IMG/VR virus record: IMGVR_UViG_3300030099_007948
Coordinates: 3,460 to 53,262 of that record
DNA length: 49,803 bases
Direction: 5' to 3' (one strand)
DNA from: a virus
Of this stretch, positions 44,053 through 49,803 are shown piece by piece. The position numbers and the translations under genes were made by a program. The number at the start of each line of letters is the position of its first letter. The stretch's first letter is position 1. The notes beneath the pieces are model-generated. The model ran no database searches, was not told the DNA's origin, and saw only the letters and a program-made list of their open reading frames with translations.

Positions 44053-47000
44053 ATGTCTCATGATTTAAAACAAGGCTCAAAAGGCTGTAAAGATCAATCA
44101 GGTACTACTGTATCCTATACGTATAGCTGTCACAATAAAACAATTACTGTAACAAAAATAACAGGCGGTGGACCGCTATATAAGTTTTTTAATATAGGAG
44201 GAAACGAGATCGGTAAAATCGTATATACAGGCGGTGATTTTCCAGAGCAGACTTTTACGGATATTATTGACGAAAATGGTAATTTATATCTTTTAGTTGA
44301 AAGCTGTGGTTGTTGTGTAGAAATAAGAGAATCATGTGATGATGTAACTACTACATCTACTACCAGTACATCGACGTCGACATCTACTACTAGCACCACA
44401 CCGCGAGGTACAACCACTAGTACTACATCAACATCCACTAGTACTACAACACCATGTTGTCCGCCTAATGGAACGTGGTATTGGAACGATAACCCAGATT
44501 CCGGGGGGAGTGACTCCGCCAATAAAGGATCGGACATGACTGGGCTATTTGCTAATACCGGATTAGCATCATTTAGAGGAGTGCCAGCTGGTTCAGATGA
44601 ATCGTATGATGTAGATATTTCAAGCTATAATGAAAACGAGCCTAGTAGATTGGGTATTGTTACTGCAAGTGGTACAACTTATTATTACCCGGATAGTGAA
44701 GATAGCTTTATAGTCGACTCGTCTCGCGAGTGGAGTATGCAGTTTGAGCATTTAATTGTATATAACCGGACTGTCAATACATCAATTAACACTGGAACTG
44801 TTCAATCGACAGATGAATCCGTAATACCAGGTGTAGATAGTTTTACTAATAATCAAAGCACGGGCGTATCGCCTGATCGAGCTGAAAGCACGGTAACAAA
44901 AGAAATAAACACATTACTTATATCAACCTTACCAGATCTTAATAGCAAAGTAAATCTCTCTGGAGTTAGCGAAAAGGCTCCGAAGTTTCCAGCTACAGGA
45001 TATGAAAAAGCTGTAACGTTAGTATCACCGTCACACTTTGTAATGTCAAAGCATTGGCCTATTCGAAATCCCGGTAATGCTGTTAATTTTATTGATAACA
45101 ACGGACAACGGGTTACGCGTACCATCACCGGTGTCGAAAACTTAGAAGGTGTAGATATAAGTGTTGGTATTCTTAATACGCCAGTTGAAAATACTGATAT
45201 TTACCCTGTACCAGAACCACGAAAAACAGGAGGGTATGATCAAGAGTTAACAGGTGCGTTTATTGTAGTAGTTGATCAAGAAAGAAAGGCGATTCCAAAA
45301 GAAGTAAGATTTTATTCTGCAAAACGGCAAGCGAAGGGAGGGGAAAAATTAAACTTATATAATTCTATTCCCGATGAATATGCTAATGCTTACCCGGGTA
45401 ATTTAAAGGAAGTACTAGAAAAGGGCGATAGTAGTGGACCGGCATTTATCTATACTGAAGGTGTACCTATTTTAATTGAAACGCATACTTCTAACATAGA
45501 GGGGCCGTTTTACGGTAATGCTGAAACGCAGAAAAAAATTAACGAGGCTATGGCGAGTCTTAGTAATAAAACTGGTGGTGAAGTTTACACGTTACGAACA
45601 GTTGATATTTCAATAAAAGAGGCAAGTGATAATGTAGATCCTGTTGCTACTACAACAACTACAACAACTACAACACCAGCGCCTATACAAACCACAACAC
45701 CATCTACTAGTACATCTACTACAACAGAATTGTTTAGTGGACCGGTTCCTACAATGCGGCCTGCTACTACTGCGACAACTGCTGCACCAGCTAATGATGA
45801 TACAACACCTTTCGCGCGTGCTCCGAAATCTGCTCCAGAAGCGGATACACCTAAAACAGATACACAGGATACAAATAAGAGTCCTTACCCAACACAAGCT
45901 AGTTTTTCGCCGCATTACATGTATGATCCACTAGGTTACGCTATATACGTAACCTCTTTTGAGCAGCATAAAGAATTAGAATTATTAGGTTGGACGCATA
46001 AGGATGGACCTGCAACATACGACACTACAGAATCTAATAATACACCAGCGCCAGATAACACACCAGCACCGGATAATATGCCAGAAACAGGCGTATATAC
46101 AACCTCTCCGCCACGGGGAGGTAATTACACTGCTTATAATAAACTACCTCAGCAAGATCGAACTAACTTCCAGGGCTTGTTTGAAGGCGGGGGTGGTCAA
46201 AACATTGTTGTAAGATCTCAATTAAACGCACAGCTTAATGATGATAACACATATACTATAGTAGCGAGCAATAACAGAAGAAGAGATGGGACTGCTGCAG
46301 AAATACCTATGGTTGTTGATATTAGAGGGCCAGGTGCGTTACAAAATCCTAGAGCTAAGCGTAAGAAAAAAGGCAACAACAACGGACAGGGGTTAGCAGA
46401 TGCTAGAGAAGGATTAGAGCGGAGGCGCCAAGCTTTGAGACCGGGTAGGTTAGGGAATCCTGTAGGTAATCAACCCGGGCCTATAGATCCTGGAGGTTCA
46501 ATACATCAAGCACTTGCAAATGAAGCAAGAAGTATTAACCCACAAGCTGTAGACCGGCTTGGAAATATTGGTAATCCAGGCGACTTTGGTTTCGATGGTA
46601 ATAATCAACCTACAGAACAACGTAAACGTTTTGTTGAGTTACAAGAGATTCAAATTGAGATTAACAAAGAACATGACAAAATTGTAGAGCTGCAAAATAA
46701 AATTGAAAAGTCAATAACGGACTTCGGCATGCCAGAAGAGGGAAGCAAAAGGTATGATAGCATGTTATCAGAGGCTGTTGAGTTGATTAATGACGTGGAT
46801 TTTTATCTAGGTGTCAAGGGGTTGATAGAGGAAGGTGAGGATTTTGTGGATGCTAATCCAGGGCCAATAGGTGGAAATGATGGTAATCCAATTACTCCGG
46901 ATGATGAGGATGCTAGCGGTGGTGATGACGCAGGTGATGACGCCGGTGATGACGCGGGTGATGATGGTGATGATGCCGAGGGAGGTGGTGAAAAGCCTGA

Positions 47001-49803
47001 GTTCTATAGTATATTTCAAGAACTAGGATTAGTAAATATATTTGATCAGACTATTGATCGAGAAAAAATACAAGAGCTAGTTGATGGAAAAGGGCTAGTT
47101 GTAAGATATCCAGAAGGGTCGGAACAATGTTGGAGGTTAGTAGATGTTGATGAGTTATATAAGAGAAAAGATGGACTTGTTCGCACCGATCAGGATGTTT
47201 TATGTACACCTCCATCAGAGCCTGCATGGGAGCCTTGCCCTTGCTGCAAAGATAAACCCGATGATGGTACAACAACAACTACAACATCAACATCTACTAG
47301 TACGTCAACTAGTACTTCAACTAGTACGTCTACATCAACTACTACTCCGTGTCCACCGTGCTGTCCTCCGGCTGGTAAATGGTACTTCGAAGAATTAAAC
47401 AGAACATTCGATGAAGCAAACAATCAAGGAGATTTTGGTAATATCTATATACAACTTACAGTTGATCCTAATGTTGATGATAACAAATTTAAGCTGGGTA
47501 CGTACCAACCACCGCAAGCTGTTCTTACATTTGCAAATGATTATATTCCTAATCCTACAAACGGATTGATATTAAAAGACGATAATAGCGCCGGTGCAGA
47601 ATGGGAAGAGTGTTTAGATAACAGCTTCGGGCGGTGCTTTAAGATTGTTGACGAAGAACTTGTACGACAGAATATAGAGAAATCACCAGCAGAGCTAGTT
47701 GCTGCAGCTTATCAATTTGATAACGAGCAATCAGTAGAGGATCGCTTTGGTAAAGGACATTGGCCAGATGAAATACCTATTGGATATAATGGTCTTGAAA
47801 ACCCTGTTGAAGCTGGTGATGCAGCTGGGGGGTGGGAGTATTGTGAGTGTTGTCCTCCTGAAGATGTAACAACGACGTCAACTACTAGTACATCTACTTC
47901 AACCAGTACATCTACAAGTACAAGTACATCTACTTCAACCAGTACATCTACAAGTACCACGACACCGTGTTGCGTACCAGAGTGCTCTCCGCCAGCGATA
48001 GCATTGGGATTATGGTTTTGGGAAAATGCAGCAATGAATTACCTTATACCGTTTAATGATACGGCAGAAAATGGCATGGTATTCTTTGAAGGTCCGGAAT
48101 TTGAAGGACGTGAGTATGAAGACGGGTTAAAGCCTGGTGAATTTCCAAACCAGAACGGCACAGAACACACTGAGCAAGATATTTCACGTGCATTGCTAGA
48201 AAACGACAGCTTTAAAGCTCAGTCAATGATTGAGTGGGCTATTAGTAAGAAATGGATAACATTAGATCAAGCTGTTGATTTACAACGACGTTTAGATCAA
48301 TGGAGACAGGAGTATGCAGATGCTGATAAAAGGCAGTGTTATTTTATTCATGATGCAGCGTGGGTAAATGCTAATAAAGAAGTTAGACCATCTGAAGATA
48401 TTGATAAGAATGGACAATTTCCGGATGATGATATAGATGGAGATGGAACGCTTGACAAAGGAAAAGGATGGGAAAAGTGTGAGTGTTGCCCGTGTTGTCC
48501 TCCCACACGCTGTGATTTGTGTTGGTATTGGAACGCGAAAAACGATAACGTGTTTATAGATCTTGGTGTTGTTAAATTTAAGCCTGGTGTTAAGGAAGAA
48601 AAGCAAAAACCAGAAGATATACGTGTTCCACGTGGTAACTCTGATCGTGCAGTAGCACAAAGAGCGGCACTAAGAAGGCAGATTGAGGCTGATGACAATG
48701 TAGAAATTTTAAGAGAGAGACCTGGAAGATGGACTATACAACGTACAATACAAGTACGTGATTTAGAGGATAAAGATAAAGATGGTATACCAGATAATGA
48801 TGAGTTTACATTTGAAGTTGAAGAAGGCACGGTAATAAAATACTGCTGTACTGATCCACCTTTTGCTGAAGGATTCGTTGATGATGTTATACAAAATGCT
48901 TTCAATGAAGGTAAAGCGGCGCGTGAAGATGTTGAAAAGAAACAAGAGGCTGTAGCAAACGCACAAACCGATGATGAAAGAGCTGTAGCTCAGAATGCTC
49001 TTAATGTAGCGGAAGAAAGATTAAATGAAGCAACATTAAATTATAGGGTTGCGCAAGGTAACGTAGGTGCAGTACGCAACTTAATTGTTGATAATAATCC
49101 TAAGTTTCTAACACCTACACAAGAAAACCAGTTACGAGATTTATTATCACGTGAACAACGATTACAAGAAGCAAATAGTGGTGTACCACCAGAAGAGCTA
49201 AATGGAGAAAAACCCGGTGAGCGGCGACAATGGGCACAAGACCGTTTTAAAGAGCTTCTTGGTGAAGAAGGTGCTATAGAAGCGCGACAAATTATAAATG
49301 ATGCTTTAGCTAGAGAACGTTTAATAGAAAACGACAACAACTGGAATGCTATTAAACCTGGTAATGAGCTAGGCTTAGGCGATATAAAGGACGGTGATGA
49401 GTTACAAAGATTTGAAAATGATGACGGAATTGTGTTTGATCCAAAGAGGAAAAAGGATGCAAACAATGACGGTGTAATTGATGACGACGAAAAAGGAGAG
49501 GCAGCAATAGACGGGGTTGGAAAGAATTTTGATGAAGATTGTAAAGAAGCTTGCCGCCCGGTTTGCTTCAAAGTTATTAATGCTGATTTCGTTAATGCAA
49601 ATCCTATGCTTAACCCTGCAATCGACGTTTTGATGCATGTCAATAACCCGGCTGTAAACCCACAAAATAGAGATAAACCGGCAAAGCTACGTACTAAAGA
49701 TCTTGAGCCTGGTGATAAAGGATTAGGTTGGGAAATGTGCGAGTGCTGTCCGTGTCCTCCTCCAACCGATGGAGGCGGCGGCGGACCACAACCACCAATA
49801 ATA
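44053..49803 (+). CDS. giant modular protein with serine protease domain, 3' end missing
   Basis: Open from ATG 44053 to the window end, at least 1917 residues, no internal stop. Order: residues 1-96 beta domain ending in a Cys cluster (SCGCC); Thr/Ser linker 99-133; CCPPNGTWYW; serine protease about 317-520 with TLVSPSHFVMSKHW (His334), EGVDISVGILN (Asp368), KGDSSGPAF (Ser460); Thr-rich linker 533-558; Pro/Asn-rich part; a coiled coil near 855-890; an Asp-rich GDDAGDDAGDD stretch near 957-975; linkers 1073-1098 and 1273-1304; then Cys-flanked modules ending GWE-x-CECC-P at about 1476 and 1895. DIDGDG and DKDKDGIPDND loops look calcium-binding. Possibly a long fibre or adhesin. It follows the 297-residue gene with a one-base gap. 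Confidence 0.78.
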   Translation, partial: MSHDLKQGSKGCKDQSGTTVSYTYSCHNKTITVTKITGGGPLYKFFNIGGNEIGKIVYTGGDFPEQTFTDIIDENGNLYLLVESCGCCVEIRESCDDVTTTSTTSTSTSTSTTSTTPRGTTTSTTSTSTSTTTPCCPPNGTWYWNDNPDSGGSDSANKGSDMTGLFANTGLASFRGVPAGSDESYDVDISSYNENEPSRLGIVTASGTTYYYPDSEDSFIVDSSREWSMQFEHLIVYNRTVNTSINTGTVQSTDESVIPGVDSFTNNQSTGVSPDRAESTVTKEINTLLISTLPDLNSKVNLSGVSEKAPKFPATGYEKAVTLVSPSHFVMSKHWPIRNPGNAVNFIDNNGQRVTRTITGVENLEGVDISVGILNTPVENTDIYPVPEPRKTGGYDQELTGAFIVVVDQERKAIPKEVRFYSAKRQAKGGEKLNLYNSIPDEYANAYPGNLKEVLEKGDSSGPAFIYTEGVPILIETHTSNIEGPFYGNAETQKKINEAMASLSNKTGGEVYTLRTVDISIKEASDNVDPVATTTTTTTTTPAPIQTTTPSTSTSTTTELFSGPVPTMRPATTATTAAPANDDTTPFARAPKSAPEADTPKTDTQDTNKSPYPTQASFSPHYMYDPLGYAIYVTSFEQHKELELLGWTHKDGPATYDTTESNNTPAPDNTPAPDNMPETGVYTTSPPRGGNYTAYNKLPQQDRTNFQGLFEGGGGQNIVVRSQLNAQLNDDNTYTIVASNNRRRDGTAAEIPMVVDIRGPGALQNPRAKRKKKGNNNGQGLADAREGLERRRQALRPGRLGNPVGNQPGPIDPGGSIHQALANEARSINPQAVDRLGNIGNPGDFGFDGNNQPTEQRKRFVELQEIQIEINKEHDKIVELQNKIEKSITDFGMPEEGSKRYDSMLSEAVELINDVDFYLGVKGLIEEGEDFVDANPGPIGGNDGNPITPDDEDASGGDDAGDDAGDDAGDDGDDAEGGGEKPEFYSIFQELGLVNIFDQTIDREKIQELVDGKGLVVRYPEGSEQCWRLVDVDELYKRKDGLVRTDQDVLCTPPSEPAWEPCPCCKDKPDDGTTTTTTSTSTSTSTSTSTSTSTSTTTPCPPCCPPAGKWYFEELNRTFDEANNQGDFGNIYIQLTVDPNVDDNKFKLGTYQPPQAVLTFANDYIPNPTNGLILKDDNSAGAEWEECLDNSFGRCFKIVDEELVRQNIEKSPAELVAAAYQFDNEQSVEDRFGKGHWPDEIPIGYNGLENPVEAGDAAGGWEYCECCPPEDVTTTSTTSTSTSTSTSTSTSTSTSTSTSTSTTTPCCVPECSPPAIALGLWFWENAAMNYLIPFNDTAENGMVFFEGPEFEGREYEDGLKPGEFPNQNGTEHTEQDISRALLENDSFKAQSMIEWAISKKWITLDQAVDLQRRLDQWRQEYADADKRQCYFIHDAAWVNANKEVRPSEDIDKNGQFPDDDIDGDGTLDKGKGWEKCECCPCCPPTRCDLCWYWNAKNDNVFIDLGVVKFKPGVKEEKQKPEDIRVPRGNSDRAVAQRAALRRQIEADDNVEILRERPGRWTIQRTIQVRDLEDKDKDGIPDNDEFTFEVEEGTVIKYCCTDPPFAEGFVDDVIQNAFNEGKAAREDVEKKQEAVANAQTDDERAVAQNALNVAEERLNEATLNYRVAQGNVGAVRNLIVDNNPKFLTPTQENQLRDLLSREQRLQEANSGVPPEELNGEKPGERRQWAQDRFKELLGEEGAIEARQIINDALARERLIENDNNWNAIKPGNELGLGDIKDGDELQRFENDDGIVFDPKRKKDANNDGVIDDDEKGEAAIDGVGKNFDEDCKEACRPVCFKVINADFVNANPMLNPAIDVLMHVNNPAVNPQNRDKPAKLRTKDLEPGDKGLGWEMCECCPCPPPTDGGGGGPQPPII
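44347..44451 (+). repeat. Thr/Ser-coding linker repeat 1
   Basis: ACT/ACA/AGT/TCT codon repeats encoding residues 99-133, mostly alternating Thr and Ser, followed by CCPP. Confidence 0.85.
45649..45726 (+). repeat. Thr-coding linker repeat 2
   Basis: Encodes residues 533-558 (polyThr, PAPIQ, then T/S), directly after the protease domain. Confidence 0.8.
47269..47346 (+). repeat. Thr/Ser-coding linker repeat 3
   Basis: Encodes residues 1073-1098, strictly alternating Thr-Ser after six Thr, flanked by CPCC upstream and PCPPCCPP downstream. Confidence 0.85.
47869..47964 (+). repeat. Thr/Ser-coding linker repeat 4
   Basis: Encodes residues 1273-1304, with two near-identical 30-base halves, flanked by CECCPP upstream and PCC downstream. 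Confidence 0.85.

Noticed and set aside
44130-49665. Many open frames on the reverse strand and other forward frames across the giant gene
   Set aside because: They are Val/Asp, Ser/Pro or Cys/Arg-rich shadows of the Thr/Ser linkers and Asp-rich loops. The forward frame from 44053 is continuously open for 5751 bases and has sensible domains.
1-49803. tRNA genes, insertion sequences or integrase/attachment sites
   Set aside because: None were recognised by eye: gaps are too short for tRNAs and no transposase or integrase motifs appear. A tRNA scan would be decisive.

Overview
The window is part of the genome of a tailed, contractile (T4-like, myovirus-type) phage. The proof is a nearly complete T4-type tail module: terminase large and small subunits, gp18 sheath, gp19 tube, gp48 tube cap, gp53/gp25/gp6 wedge proteins and a gp27-type hub, plus a gp44 clamp loader. 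Base composition is clearly AT-rich and the gene style (collar-domain fibres, Mtd-type N-termini, PKD-like domains, many auxiliary metabolic genes) resembles marine T4-like phages of Gram-negative bacteria. The host cannot be named from the sequence. Capsid, portal and most replication genes lie outside the window.

Layout: 1-1355 (minus) holds the start of a Rossmann-fold enzyme, GMP reductase and a small acidic protein. 1384-2673 has a Mn-type superoxide dismutase (plus) convergent with a PD-(D/E)XK nuclease (minus). 2763-5939 (plus) has a holin-like protein, a small membrane protein, a Cys-rich repeat fibre and a GT9-like glycosyltransferase. 5936-9322 (minus) has a gp14-like neck protein, a nucleotidyltransferase and a large acidic protein. 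9355-22630 (plus) runs from terminase through sheath, tube, hub, probable tape measure and baseplate. 22627-23067 (minus) is the probable small terminase. 23121-24469 (plus) is dUTPase and clamp loader. 24466-25401 (minus) is two hypotheticals. 25461 to the end (plus) is baseplate wedge genes, large tail proteins, fibres and a giant open frame that runs off the end of the window. Coding is very tight: no gene-free stretch exceeds about 100 bases, and strand switches are frequent.

Regulation: about 25 copies of the heptamer (A/T)TAAATA sit almost always 5-7 bases before a start codon. This is the T4 late-promoter core (TATAAATA). With normal T4 geometry the transcript would begin on or next to the start codon, so most late mRNAs are predicted to be leaderless or nearly so. 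The fixed spacing also fixes three GTG starts. A second set (guaC, nuclease, dut, an 88-residue gene) instead has TATAAT-like boxes and probably belongs to the early/middle class.

Most unusual content: two predicted virion proteins, one in the baseplate gene row (504 residues) and one giant modular protein (at least 1917 residues), each carry a chymotrypsin-like serine protease domain with an intact-looking His-Asp-Ser triad at nearly identical His-Asp spacing. The giant protein also has four Thr/Ser-rich linkers, recurrent Cys-cluster boundaries and Asp-rich, possibly calcium-binding, loops. A superoxide dismutase with a late-type promoter and a bona fide GMP reductase are further uncommon phage cargo.
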